Below are positions 27,137-36,168 of a stretch of 64,000 bases of DNA, in pieces. The notes below the pieces were generated by a model. The model saw only the letters and a list, made by a program, of their open reading frames with translations. It was not told the origin of the DNA and searched no databases. The stretch covers positions 212,515 to 276,514 of the forward strand of contig JALHOT010000001.1 in the NCBI GenBank assembly GCA_022842845.1, given 5' to 3'. A program made the translations under genes and the position numbers. The DNA comes from Cyclobacteriaceae bacterium (GTDB taxonomy: Bacteria > Bacteroidota > Bacteroidia > Cytophagales > Cyclobacteriaceae). Numbering within the stretch: position 1 is the stretch's first letter; each line of letters begins with the position of its first letter.

Positions 27137-28621
27137 ATGAAAAGATCGTATCTGTTAGGGCTTGGCCTGGCTTTGAGCCTCGGCCTGCATGCCCAAGATC
27201 CTGTTGCGCAAAAATATGGCGCACTCATTACCACCTCCGATCTCAAAGAAAACCTGAGTATTCTGGCTTCAGATGCTATGGAAGGAAGAGAAACCGGCAA
27301 AAGGGGACAAAAAATGGCTGCAGCCTTTATCAGCGCCCATTTCGAAGAATTAGGACTTGTTGCCCCGGTTAATGGCGGCTATCAGCAACCAGTGGAACTT
27401 TTTACTACTGGCGCCCCTGCCATCATGGTAAAAAGTCAGACAGGCGACCTGAAGGAATTTGAAGACTTTACCTACTACGGATCTGGCGAAACAAAAGGAA
27501 CAGAAACCCTGACCTTGATCTTTGGCGGTAAAGGGACGGATGATGATCTGAAAGATATTGATGTGAAAGGGAAAGCAGTAGCTATTTTGTTGGATGCCAA
27601 TGCTTCTTTACGCAGCAATGCAGCTGTAACCAAGTTACGTGAAAAAGGCGCTTCTCTGGTGGTGGCTTTCACGGATACACAAGATGAATTCGCTCAACTT
27701 ACCGGCATGATGAAACGCTTTTCCAGCGGCCGCATCAGCATGAGTAACAAAGCTTCTGCCAATTTGGGACTTTTCTTAGTGGGACCTGCCGCTAGCGAAA
27801 AATTGTTCAAGACCAGTGCAGACAAACTAAAGAAAGCGGTGAGCGATAAAAAAGTGGCGAAAGTGAAGCCGTCAAGTATCAGCTTCTCTATTGCACAGAC
27901 TTTCAATCCCTTAAAAACCTCCAATGTATTAGGATACCTGGAAGGCACTGACAAAAAAGATGAACTGGTGATTATCACATCTCACTATGACCACATAGGC
28001 ATGCTGCCTTCCGGTGATGGCGACCGCATCAACAACGGTGCAGATGATGATGGCTCTGGAACTGTAGCCGTAATGCAATTAGCGAAAGCTTTTACACAAG
28101 CCAAAAAAGATGGCAAAGGCCCGCGCAGAAGCATTTTGTTCATGACCGTTACCGGTGAAGAAAAAGGCTTGTTGGGTTCTGACTACTATACGCAACATCC
28201 GGTGTACCCTTTATCCAGTACCGTTGTTAACTTAAACATCGATATGATTGGCCGTACGGATCCACAGCATAAAGACAGCGCGCCTTATGTATATGTGATC
28301 GGATCAGATCGCCTTTCGAGTGAATTACATAACCTAAGCGAAAGCACGAACAACACTTACACAAAATTGGCTTTTGACTATACGTACAATGCCGAGAGCC
28401 ACCCTGATAGAATTTACTATCGTAGTGACCACTGGAACTTTGCCAAGAATAATATTCCCATCGTTTTCTATTTCGATGGCGTGCACGAAGATTACCACAA
28501 GCCCAGCGATGAAGTAGATAAGATTGAGTTTGAACTGCTGAAGAAGCGTGCTGAACTAGTATTCTACACAGCGTGGGACATTGCCAATCGTGATAATAGA
28601 TTAACGGTTGACAAAAAATAA
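27137..28621 (+). CDS. Exported M28-family metallopeptidase with PA domain
   Basis: From the ATG at 27137 (a TTG start at 27113 is less likely) the protein has 494 residues. It has a signal peptide (L-L-G-L-G-L-A-L-S-L-G-L-H-A-Q), an N-terminal helical region, a PA-like insert (D-V-K-G-K-A-V-A-I-L-L-D) and the catalytic domain. The latter has S-H-Y-D-H-I-G, N-N-G-A-D-D-D-G-S-G, G-E-E-K-G-L-L-G-S and a C-terminal H-E-D-Y-H-K-P-S-D. It is an exported aminopeptidase-type enzyme. Its last 26 residues are duplicated in the gene relic at 30869-30967. A long hairpin follows the stop. Confidence 0.92.
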   Translation: MKRSYLLGLGLALSLGLHAQDPVAQKYGALITTSDLKENLSILASDAMEGRETGKRGQKMAAAFISAHFEELGLVAPVNGGYQQPVELFTTGAPAIMVKSQTGDLKEFEDFTYYGSGETKGTETLTLIFGGKGTDDDLKDIDVKGKAVAILLDANASLRSNAAVTKLREKGASLVVAFTDTQDEFAQLTGMMKRFSSGRISMSNKASANLGLFLVGPAASEKLFKTSADKLKKAVSDKKVAKVKPSSISFSIAQTFNPLKTSNVLGYLEGTDKKDELVIITSHYDHIGMLPSGDGDRINNGADDDGSGTVAVMQLAKAFTQAKKDGKGPRRSILFMTVTGEEKGLLGSDYYTQHPVYPLSSTVVNLNIDMIGRTDPQHKDSAPYVYVIGSDRLSSELHNLSESTNNTYTKLAFDYTYNAESHPDRIYYRSDHWNFAKNNIPIVFYFDGVHEDYHKPSDEVDKIEFELLKKRAELVFYTAWDIANRDNRLTVDKK

Positions 28622-28640
28622 CTGCCAAAATAATAGCAAA

Positions 28641-28680
28641 ATAACAAAACAGACAGCCAAATGGCTGTCTGTTTTGTTAT
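28641..28680 (+). terminator. Rho-independent terminator after the M28 gene
   Basis: An 18-pair perfect stem (ATAACAAAACAGACAGCC and its complement) surrounds an AAAT loop. It begins 20 bases past the M28 stop. The core 8-mers GACAGCCA/TGGCTGTC recur, in swapped order, in the terminator at 30987. Confidence 0.85.
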
Positions 28681-28854
28681 CAACTTATATACTCTAAATC
28701 AATTTTCATCTTTCTATGATCAGCACAAAACTTATCCAAAACTTACTCTTTCAATAAACTTTGTCTTTGACATAACAATAAACAGTCAATCATTCTCTTG
28801 TCATTAAAAAATTAATTGCCCCTTTAACTGCTGTTCAAACAGAGATACGGTCAA

Positions 28855-29463
28855 CTAATCACTTTCTACTAGCGTGGCATGAATTTCAACCATCTTTTTG
28901 AGATGGTGCATTTCCTGGTTTATACCTCTTTTGATAAAATAAACTAATAACCCTGCAACAAACAATGCAGAAACATCCATAAGTATTAACCACTTTAATG
29001 AAATATACCTGCTAAACTCTGGTGTCAGCATATAAAAACCAATAAAGTATACTGTAAATATGATGATCGTAACAGGGCCGTGAATTCGTTTCCGGAATTC
29101 AAGAAAAGTCAATGACTGTTGAAGGGAGGCCCTTGTTGTGTCTGACAATTTAATCTTAGCGGAACGCCACGCGCTTAACAGCTCAATTACAATTCTGATG
29201 AGTAGGCCTCCAATCATGAGATTGTAACCGATTATACTCAATAAATCTTGAAAGTTGTATAGATAATAGAAATAGAATAGAAGCATGGCAACAGTTCCTG
29301 AAAGCACCGCTGCATTTCCATAATGTGCCAGCAACGTACTTTTCTTTTTCGACTCACCAGCCTTGCGCACAGCGCTAATATCCACCATAGGCTGCTCAAC
29401 ATTTCTCTTTACTTGTTGCCAAATTGATGTGAGCTCATCCAAGTCTTTTTCTTTCATTTTCAA
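28855..29463 (-). CDS. Membrane protein downstream of the ECF sigma factor (probable anti-sigma factor)
   Basis: The 202-residue protein has a cytoplasmic N-terminus with D-L-D-E-L-T-S-I-W-Q-Q-V-K and then four hydrophobic segments (around V-A-M-L-L-F-Y-F-Y-Y, I-I-G-Y-N-L-M-I-G-G, I-I-I-F-T-V-Y-F-I-G-F-Y and M-D-V-S-A-L-F-V-A-G-L-L). Its start overlaps the sigma-factor 3' end by 29 bases, or 23 if the second Met (29457) is used. Position and topology suggest it controls the sigma factor. No zinc anti-sigma H-x-x-x-C-x-x-C motif is present. That role is an inference from context. Confidence 0.6.
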   Translation of the reverse strand: MKMKEKDLDELTSIWQQVKRNVEQPMVDISAVRKAGESKKKSTLLAHYGNAAVLSGTVAMLLFYFYYLYNFQDLLSIIGYNLMIGGLLIRIVIELLSAWRSAKIKLSDTTRASLQQSLTFLEFRKRIHGPVTIIIFTVYFIGFYMLTPEFSRYISLKWLILMDVSALFVAGLLVYFIKRGINQEMHHLKKMVEIHATLVESD

Positions 29464-29944
29464 TTAATGTTTTCAGTTTTACCTTTATACGATGAATTTT
29501 TACTCTCAGATTATTTTCTGTAACATCGATAATCCGGGCAATCTCCTCGTATTCTTCCTCCTCCAATACCATCATTATAATTAGTCTGTCTACCTCCTCA
29601 AGCTGACCGATGGCTCTATAAAGAATTCTTTCACTCTCATTAGTATTACCCGATACATCAGATTCAATAGTCTCTACTACTTTATCTAAAGGCAACTTTA
29701 CCTTACTTTTTTCTTTGCGTAGTTGCAGCAGACAAGTATTAATAGTAATACGATAAATCCATGTCTTATGCGAAGCTTCACCTCGATAGTCAGACAAAGC
29801 ATTCCATACATTTACAAAAATATCCTGAACAAGATCGTGAGCCTGATCTAAATCACCCTTCATAAAACCCCTGCACAGGGTAAGCACCATAGCGTGGTGC
29901 TGCCTGTGTAAGCTTTGAAACAATGACTCACGGCTATTACTCAT
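29435..29944 (-). CDS. ECF-type RNA polymerase sigma factor
   Basis: The 169-residue protein has region 2 (L-V-Q-D-I-F-V-N-V-W, then K-T-W-I-Y-R-I-T-I-N) and region 4 (E-E-Y-E-E-I-A-R-I-I-D-V-T-E-N-N-L-R-V-K-I-H-R-I-K), the layout of extracytoplasmic-function sigma factors. It directs polymerase to a specific regulon. Its ATG overlaps the hydrolase stop by four bases, and its 3' end overlaps the membrane-protein gene, so the three are one transcript. The regulon cannot be read from the window. Confidence 0.92.
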   Translation of the reverse strand: MSNSRESLFQSLHRQHHAMVLTLCRGFMKGDLDQAHDLVQDIFVNVWNALSDYRGEASHKTWIYRITINTCLLQLRKEKSKVKLPLDKVVETIESDVSGNTNESERILYRAIGQLEEVDRLIIMMVLEEEEYEEIARIIDVTENNLRVKIHRIKVKLKTLIENERKRLG

Positions 29945-30774
29945 TGCGCCAAGAATGTGTTAACCTGATTATAAAGCCATTCTGGTTGATCGTACATGAT
30001 ATAGTGCTTCCCTCCAGGTGCAATCAGAAGTTTTTTATCAACAAGGTTTGTGTATTGCTTTTCATAGTTAGGAAAAACTAATTCTTTGGTTGGAAAGGGA
30101 GCCCCTAAAATAAGAACAGGTGCTTTAACCTGAGAAAGCGTTGGGCGGAGATCAAGTTTTAATAAATCAGTATACCCAAAAACATAAGTCTTACGATCGG
30201 CCTCTAAGATCCAAGATTTAATTAGTTCCTGCTTTTCTACTACTGAGGTCATGCCTTGAGCCATCATTAAGGCGGTTTTCGCAAATGCCTCATCACCCAT
30301 GCCCAGCATTTGTTTGTTATATGGACTTTCATATTGCAATGATTCGGCTGGTACACCTGGCATCATTACTTCGCGCATACAGGGCAAGGCATCGACAATG
30401 ATTACTTTAATAACTCTATCACCCAATTCGGCTGCAAGATCAACAGCAAGGTTGCCTCCCATACTGTGACCAATCAGTATTAAGCCCTTAAGTTTCTTAG
30501 ACTTTACATAATCTACAAGTTCTTTCTTTATTGTACTGTACCAAGGCATGGCTATTGGTGCATTACCGTTAAATCCAGCATACGAAACAAAGTAGGACTC
30601 GTACTTACCCTTCAGATTCTTTGCCGTCTCTGTCCACATAGAACCTGGCGTTATAAAGCCTGGAAGAAATAAGATAGGCGTTCCCTTCCCTGATTTTTCC
30701 ACCTTAATTGCTGAAGATTGAGCAAAAGATACAAATGAGCCTAGTACTAATAAGAAAACAACTAATTTTTTCAT
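29941..30774 (-). CDS. Exported alpha/beta hydrolase
   Basis: The 277-residue protein has a signal peptide (L-V-V-F-L-L-V-L-G-S-F-V-S-F-A-Q). The alpha/beta-hydrolase fold shows an oxyanion strand I-L-F-L-P-G-F, the nucleophile elbow G-H-S-M-G-G, and a terminal G-G-K-H-Y that supplies the catalytic His; L-I-L-G-A-P is the strand before the acid turn. It is the first gene of the sigma-factor operon, an unusual partner for an ECF sigma factor. Substrate unknown (esterase, lipase or C-C hydrolase type). Confidence 0.85.
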   Translation of the reverse strand: MKKLVVFLLVLGSFVSFAQSSAIKVEKSGKGTPILFLPGFITPGSMWTETAKNLKGKYESYFVSYAGFNGNAPIAMPWYSTIKKELVDYVKSKKLKGLILIGHSMGGNLAVDLAAELGDRVIKVIIVDALPCMREVMMPGVPAESLQYESPYNKQMLGMGDEAFAKTALMMAQGMTSVVEKQELIKSWILEADRKTYVFGYTDLLKLDLRPTLSQVKAPVLILGAPFPTKELVFPNYEKQYTNLVDKKLLIAPGGKHYIMYDQPEWLYNQVNTFLAQ

Positions 30775-30845
30775 GGTTTTTAATTTTTAACACTCAGATG
30801 CAGATAATGCTGAATTATTACACCTGAATTAAAAAATATTACCAG

Positions 30846-30967
30846 AAGCTAACAGATAAAGTAGAGAGTTTGATTTCGAAGACCTAAAGAAGCGTGCTGA
30901 ACTAGTATTCTACACGGCATGGGATATTGCCAATCGTGACAACCGACTTACTGTTGATAAGAAGTAA
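30846..30967 (+). pseudogene. Relic of the 3' end of a second M28 peptidase gene
   Basis: The frame 30869-30967 encodes F-D-F-E-D-L followed by 26 residues identical to the end of the M28 protein at 27137-28621 (K-K-R-A-E-L-V-F-Y through L-T-V-D-K-K) and the same TAA stop. Over those 27 codons there are 11 silent codon changes and no amino-acid change. A further block at 30846-30866 (K-L-T-D-K-V-E) resembles the preceding M28 segment, shifted by two bases. Nothing upstream of it matches M28. It is thus the tail of a once-functional paralogue, now truncated and frameshifted. Confidence 0.85.
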
Positions 30968-30986
30968 GGGGTCGATAATTTAAAAT

Positions 30987-31018
30987 AAAAATGGCTGTCG
31001 TTATCGACAGCCATTTTT
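30987..31018. terminator. Terminator hairpin between the M28 relic and doxX
   Basis: A 14-pair stem, AAAAATGGCTGTCG with CGACAGCCATTTTT, surrounds TTAT. It lies 20 bases past the relic stop and ends six bases before the DoxX gene's 3' end (31024), so it can serve both strands. Confidence 0.85.
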
Positions 31019-31023
31019 ATTTA

Positions 31024-31437
31024 CTACTTCTTTAGCAGCACCTTATCTGCACTATATCTTCCAGCGCCTAATAAAAAAATCACACTGTAAATAGTCAGGA
31101 AAAGAAAGCCTGTTTCACCATCCCCAAATATCTCACCGTTATGCCGGATGAAAACAGCCACAAACATGGTGATGATTAACGGAATCACAGTTAGCCTGGT
31201 AAGAAAACCCGCAGCCAACAGTATTGAGCAAAAGAATTCTGCAAAAATGACGAGGGCCAAAGAAAAGGCACCTCCCAGGCCCAAGAAATCCATAAACTTC
31301 TCTTTGCGCTCAGCATAGTGAATCAATTTGGTATAGCCATGTGGTAACATCAGCACGCCAGCTGTTAAACGAAGCGCCAATAAACCGATATCTACCCGGC
31401 TATTGACAATTTTTGATGATAAAAAACTTGATATCAT
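31024..31437 (-). CDS. DoxX-family membrane protein
   Basis: The 137-residue protein has four predicted membrane helices and DoxX features: L-L-A-L-R-L-T-A-G-V-L-M-L-P-H-G-Y-T-K-L, then E-F-F-C-S-I-L-L-A-A-G-F-L-T-R and the final helix around I-Y-S-V-I-F-L-L-G-A-G. DoxX/SURF4-like proteins are associated with redox or stress pathways. A terminator separates it from the upstream M16 gene, so it is probably transcribed alone. Specific role unknown. Confidence 0.85.
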   Translation of the reverse strand: MISSFLSSKIVNSRVDIGLLALRLTAGVLMLPHGYTKLIHYAERKEKFMDFLGLGGAFSLALVIFAEFFCSILLAAGFLTRLTVIPLIITMFVAVFIRHNGEIFGDGETGFLFLTIYSVIFLLGAGRYSADKVLLKK

Positions 31438-31445
31438 GTTTAGAA

Positions 31446-31478
31446 AAATGCTACCCAGGTTTGAAGCTGGGTAGCGTT
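31446..31478 (-). terminator. Terminator after the M16 peptidase gene
   Basis: GCTACCCAG (31450-31458) and CTGGGTAGC (31467-31475) form a nine-pair stem with an eight-base loop. On the minus strand the stem is followed by ATTTTTCT. It lies 13 bases after the M16 stop. Confidence 0.75.
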
Positions 31479-31490
31479 TAATACGATCAA

Positions 31491-34328
31491 TTATTTTTTA
31501 TTGCCATTCACATCCAACTCTACAATCTCATAGCCTAAGCGCTCAAGACCGGGTTGAATTTTTACTTTGTCACCCACCAACAAGATATTCATCTTGGATG
31601 TATCCAACCATTTCGTGGCAATCGCGTCTATTTCTTTTTTCGAAATGCTGTTTACGATCTTGTTTTGCTGGTCCACAAAATCTCCTGCAAGATTATAACG
31701 GAGAATGTTACCAATAAAACCTGCCTTCTGAAAACCTGTTTCGTAACGCAAAGCATCACGCTGACCAATGGCACTCTTCATAAAGGCCAATTCGTCTTCA
31801 CGTATGCCCGTCTTGGCATAGCCTGACAACTCTTTCATTACTTCAACCAGGGCGCTGTCAGTTGCTGTTGCTTTTATACCGGAGCTAAAACTGAAATCAC
31901 CAGCATACTTATCTCCGCTAAAGCCACTGCGTGCACCATAGGTCCAGCCCTTGTCTTCTCTTAAATTCAAATTGATACGGCTGTTGAAGGCTCCGCCTAA
32001 AGCATAGTTTGTTAAACCAGCCTTGAAAAATTCTCCAGTCGCATCAAATGTAAGGTTGGTAACATAACCTACACGGAATTCTGTTTGGGCGGCACGGGGC
32101 ACATCGATCAGGTAAATCCGCGTTTTATCAACCGCAGGTGCTGCTACTGGTGCAGGGATATCGATAGACTTATTTGGAAGTTTAGTCAAGAAAGCAAGCT
32201 TAGACACAATCACTTTCTGTGATAGATCGCCCACCACAACGCCTTTCAGTCCGGCCGATGTCATGTAATTGGCATAATAGTCTTCAACATCTTTTAATGT
32301 CAAGTTTTTAACTGTGTACTCTGTACCAATTTCATTCATGCCAAGAATTGAATTAGCGCCATAGTTAAGCTTTGTAAATACATCAGTAGCAATGATAGCC
32401 GGCTGCGACTTGCGCTGTTTAAAACCTTCGAGGGTTTGTTTCTGCAGTCTCGCGAAAGCTTCAGGGGTGAACTTCGGGTTTAGCATACGTTCTTCGAGGA
32501 GTGCAAGCGTTCTGTCGATATGCTTCGTTAAAGTTTGCACTGAGAAAGTAATGCCATCGAGGCTACTGCTTACGTTAATCGAGCTTCCCATCTTTTGCAG
32601 TTCTGCCTGCATCTGCTCACCGGTAAAATTCTTAGTGTCTTCATTCATCATCGCAGCAAACATGCGCGGAAGACCTAATTTAGATGTGTCTTTCGCCATC
32701 AGCATATGACCACCTGGGATTGTAAATGATAAGGTGGTAACTGGCAGTTCTTTCGATTCTGTACCAATTAAACTTATACCATTAGTCAGGTTCTGCGTCC
32801 AGTAAGCGGGCACCTTTACCACTGGGTTCGGTCCATTGCCTGGCATCTTTGATCTGTCAAAAGCATCTTTAGGTTTCTGATAGTTCAAGCCCTTATAACC
32901 ATAGTCTGGTGCTTTGTAACTGTCTTTACTAATCGTGTAGTTATCTGCAGCAACAATATTTGATTCTTGTCCTTTAGGTATCACACTTAAAATAACCGCT
33001 GGTCTATTTTTAATGTATTGATTAAAGACACGGATCACATCTTCTTTAGTAACCTTATTCACCTCCACCAATTCCTGACCGATCATATTAGGGTTGCCAG
33101 AGAAAGTTTGATAATAAGCTAACCTGGTTACCTTGCCTGAAACACTCTGCAAGCCATTGATCAGTTGAGCTTCGATGCTGCCTTTAAATTTTTCTATATC
33201 AGCATCAGTAACACCCCTGCTTTCGAAAGCTTTTACTGCATCATCAATTAATTTTTTGGAGTCGGCCAAGGAAACGCCATTGCTTGGGGTAAGACTAAAC
33301 CTGAACTCGCCTGCTAATTCAGAAGCCTGATTAAAGGCGGAGGCATTCAATGCTTTTTGATTTTTGACGATCTCCTGATAGAATACAGCGTTCTTACCCT
33401 GACCTAAGATTTCGGCCAAACAATCCAAGGCTGCCTCATCAGAATGATTGGCGGGCACACCGGGATAAGTGATCACCAACTGAGGAAGTCGGGCATAGTT
33501 GTCAACCATGGTTACAAAGCGATTCTGCTCAAGAACCGGTGCCGGTAATTGCATGTTTTTTACCTCTGGACCACGCGGAATGCTGCCAAAATATTTCTCA
33601 ACCAGCTTTACTACTTCCTGGGGCTTTACATCACCCCCGATGGTCAGCGTAGCATTATTGGGTCCATACCATCTTAAAAAGAAGTTTTTTAAATCGTTTA
33701 CATCAACACGATCAAGATCTTCTATGTAACCAATGGTTAACCATGAATAAGGATGACCGTAGGGGTAGAGATTCTTGGAGATCGTCTCACCTACCAAACC
33801 GTAGGGGCGATTGTCATAATTCTGACCGCGCTCGTTTTTGACAGTAGCACGCTGGATCTCAAACTTCTTCTGTGTTACTGCATCAAGCAAAAAGCCCATG
33901 CGGTCTGCCTCTAACCAAAGCATTTTTTCGAGTTGGTTACTTGGTACTGTTTGGTAATAATTGGTACGGTCGCGGTTAGTACTTCCGTTGAGGGTACCCC
34001 CCGATTCCGTTACAATTTTAAAATGCTGTTCATCAGCCACATTGTCGCTACCCTGAAACATCATATGCTCGAAAAAGTGAGCAAAGCCAGATTTTCCAAT
34101 CTCTTCACGGGCAGAGCCCACGTGGTAGGTAATGTCAACGTGCACAACCGGATCGCTATGATCTTCGTGCACAACCAATGTCAATCCATTCGACAACAGG
34201 TATTTTTCGTAAGGGATGACAATCTCATTTCCCTTTTTTTCAACTTTCTCCAGGCGCTTGGTTTGTGCCTGCACCAAGGCTGGTAGTAGCGTCAACAGCA
34301 TCAGGGCTGTTGCTATTTTATTTATCAT
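31491..34328 (-). CDS. Exported M16 zinc peptidase with two M16 units
   Basis: The 945-residue protein has a signal peptide (A-L-M-L-L-T-L-L-P-A-L-V-Q-A-Q). The inverted zinc motif H84-F-F-E87-H88 lies in the first M16 unit, and a distal Glu in K-N-E-R-G-Q-N-Y-D. The second half is a degenerate M16 unit without H-x-x-E-H, the usual two-unit clam-shell layout. It should cleave peptides in the periplasm; some M16 proteins instead chaperone outer-membrane proteins. It ends at a good terminator and has no operon partner. Confidence 0.92.
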   Translation of the reverse strand: MINKIATALMLLTLLPALVQAQTKRLEKVEKKGNEIVIPYEKYLLSNGLTLVVHEDHSDPVVHVDITYHVGSAREEIGKSGFAHFFEHMMFQGSDNVADEQHFKIVTESGGTLNGSTNRDRTNYYQTVPSNQLEKMLWLEADRMGFLLDAVTQKKFEIQRATVKNERGQNYDNRPYGLVGETISKNLYPYGHPYSWLTIGYIEDLDRVDVNDLKNFFLRWYGPNNATLTIGGDVKPQEVVKLVEKYFGSIPRGPEVKNMQLPAPVLEQNRFVTMVDNYARLPQLVITYPGVPANHSDEAALDCLAEILGQGKNAVFYQEIVKNQKALNASAFNQASELAGEFRFSLTPSNGVSLADSKKLIDDAVKAFESRGVTDADIEKFKGSIEAQLINGLQSVSGKVTRLAYYQTFSGNPNMIGQELVEVNKVTKEDVIRVFNQYIKNRPAVILSVIPKGQESNIVAADNYTISKDSYKAPDYGYKGLNYQKPKDAFDRSKMPGNGPNPVVKVPAYWTQNLTNGISLIGTESKELPVTTLSFTIPGGHMLMAKDTSKLGLPRMFAAMMNEDTKNFTGEQMQAELQKMGSSINVSSSLDGITFSVQTLTKHIDRTLALLEERMLNPKFTPEAFARLQKQTLEGFKQRKSQPAIIATDVFTKLNYGANSILGMNEIGTEYTVKNLTLKDVEDYYANYMTSAGLKGVVVGDLSQKVIVSKLAFLTKLPNKSIDIPAPVAAPAVDKTRIYLIDVPRAAQTEFRVGYVTNLTFDATGEFFKAGLTNYALGGAFNSRINLNLREDKGWTYGARSGFSGDKYAGDFSFSSGIKATATDSALVEVMKELSGYAKTGIREDELAFMKSAIGQRDALRYETGFQKAGFIGNILRYNLAGDFVDQQNKIVNSISKKEIDAIATKWLDTSKMNILLVGDKVKIQPGLERLGYEIVELDVNGNKK

Positions 34329-34531
34329 AAGGCTTAGATTTTGGGTTATATCTATCGTTTAAAGAAACAGAAAAACAAACAAGCCTAGCATAAGTTTTAT
34401 ACGACAAGGCGTATTCTACGAGACAAACGGAGGAAACGTGTACGCTTCTTTCGAAAAAACAAAACAGATCGATTGGCCTTAAACAATAATAGCGCCTTGA
34501 AAAGCGCTATCATCATCAAAAAAAATATTAT

Positions 34532-36010
34532 TTAGTAAGCGATGGCAAACAACACACGCTTATGGGAAGGTTTGCCTGAATAAATACACTTACCCTCTTC
34601 AACTACCGCATCAAGGGGGATGCAGCGTATAGTAGCCTTCGTCTCCTCTTTAATCTTTTGTTCAGTCTCGGCTGTTCCATCCCAGTGGGCGGAAACAAAG
34701 CCACCCTTTTCTTCCAACACCTTTTTAAAGTCGGCATAAGAATCAACGCGAGTTGTCATCTCGCTGCGGAACTGAAGCGCACGCTGATAAATATTTTTTT
34801 GAATATTGTCCAGAAGCACTGGAATTGATGTGGCAATCTCATCCATCTTCATCACTTGCTTTTCCTTCGTATCGCGTCTGGCCACCTCTACCGTTCCATT
34901 TTCCAAATCGCGTGGGCCAATGGCAATGCGCACAGGCACACCTTTGAGTTCCCACTCGGCAAACTTAAACCCTGGTTTTTGGGTGTCGCGGTTATCGTAC
35001 TTGACAGAATAACCTTGCTTGCGAAGTTCTTTGGCGATCACCCCTACTTTCTCACTAATGCGCGCCAACTCATCATCACTTCTGAAAATAGGTACGATCA
35101 CAACATGAATCGGGGCCAACTTTGGAGGAATAATCAAGCCATCGTCATCAGAATGTGCCATGATAAGGGCGCCCATCAAACGCGTGCTAACACCCCAGCT
35201 GGTGCCCCATACTTCTTCCAACTTACCTTCTTTATTTGAAAATTTTACATCGAAGGCTTTGGCAAAATTCTGACCTAAAAAGTGCGAAGTACCTGCCTGC
35301 AGCGCCTTGCCATCTTGCATCATGGCTTCTATGCAATAGGTGTCTAAGGCACCGGGGAAACGTTCATTTTCTGATTTACGGCCTTTTACCACTGGCATGG
35401 CCATGAACTCCTCCGCAAATGTGGCGTAAACATCTAACATCTGCTCGGTTTCTTGAATGGCTTCCTCTTTGGTTGCATGCGCTGTGTGGCCCTCTTGCCA
35501 TAAAAATTCAGCGGTGCGCAAAAACAAACGGGTTCTCATTTCCCAACGCACCACATTAGCCCATTGGTTAATCAATATTGGCAAATCGCGATAGGATTGT
35601 ATCCACTTTTTGTAAGTACTCCAAATAATGGCTTCGCTGGTTGGGCGCACTACTAACTCTTCCTCCAGCTTGGCATTTGGATCAACAATGAGTTTTCCCT
35701 TATTATTAGGATCAGTTTTTAATCGATAATGGGTTACAATGGCACATTCCTTAGCAAAACCTTCTGCATTCTTCTCTTCCGCTTCGAACATGCTCTTAGG
35801 TACGAATAGCGGGAAGTAAGCATTTACGTGGCCAGTATCCTTGAACATCTTATCAAGTGCCTGCTGCATTTTTTCCCAAATGCTGTACCCATAAGGCTTG
35901 ATAACCATGCAGCCTCTAACATCAGAATTTTCTGCCAAATCTGCTTGTTTTACGAGTTCTATGTACCACTGTGAATAATCTTCTGCCCTAGTTGGAATGC
36001 CTTTTGCCAT
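34532..36010 (-). CDS. proS: Prolyl-tRNA synthetase, archaeal/eukaryal type
   Basis: From the ATG at 36010 (Met-Ala-Lys-Gly) the protein has 492 residues. It has class II motifs: [33 protein letters not shown], and an HGTP anticodon-binding domain (V-V-I-V-P-I-F-R). The proofreading insertion of the long bacterial form is missing, and a C-terminal domain typical of the archaeal/eukaryal form follows. It charges tRNA-Pro. A TATATTTG box lies 30 bases upstream, and the frame continues upstream to 36043 without support. Confidence 0.95.
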   Translation of the reverse strand: MAKGIPTRAEDYSQWYIELVKQADLAENSDVRGCMVIKPYGYSIWEKMQQALDKMFKDTGHVNAYFPLFVPKSMFEAEEKNAEGFAKECAIVTHYRLKTDPNNKGKLIVDPNAKLEEELVVRPTSEAIIWSTYKKWIQSYRDLPILINQWANVVRWEMRTRLFLRTAEFLWQEGHTAHATKEEAIQETEQMLDVYATFAEEFMAMPVVKGRKSENERFPGALDTYCIEAMMQDGKALQAGTSHFLGQNFAKAFDVKFSNKEGKLEEVWGTSWGVSTRLMGALIMAHSDDDGLIIPPKLAPIHVVIVPIFRSDDELARISEKVGVIAKELRKQGYSVKYDNRDTQKPGFKFAEWELKGVPVRIAIGPRDLENGTVEVARRDTKEKQVMKMDEIATSIPVLLDNIQKNIYQRALQFRSEMTTRVDSYADFKKVLEEKGGFVSAHWDGTAETEQKIKEETKATIRCIPLDAVVEEGKCIYSGKPSHKRVLFAIAY

Positions 36011-36040
36011 GTTGGTATAATATTGAAGTTTAAGGAAGGG

Positions 36041-36048
36041 CAAATATA
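36041..36048 (-). promoter_or_regulatory. -7 promoter box of proS
   Basis: On the minus strand TATATTTG matches the TAnnTTTG consensus and lies 30 bases before the proS ATG at 36010. No convincing -33 box was seen. Confidence 0.45.
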
Positions 36049-36168
36049 GGCCCCAATGGCCTATTTCAGTGGTTTTTGCTTATGTTGAGGATTAATTTTT
36101 TATATATTACGAACACTTTTACCCTCGTTTTCCGTTTATATAGGTAAGTAAACTAAAACTAAAGCTCT

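Noticed and set aside
34489..34510. Hairpin ATAGCGC/GCGCTAT between the M16 and proS genes
   Set aside because: The stem is only seven pairs with a weak T-run on the relevant strand, so I do not call it a terminator.
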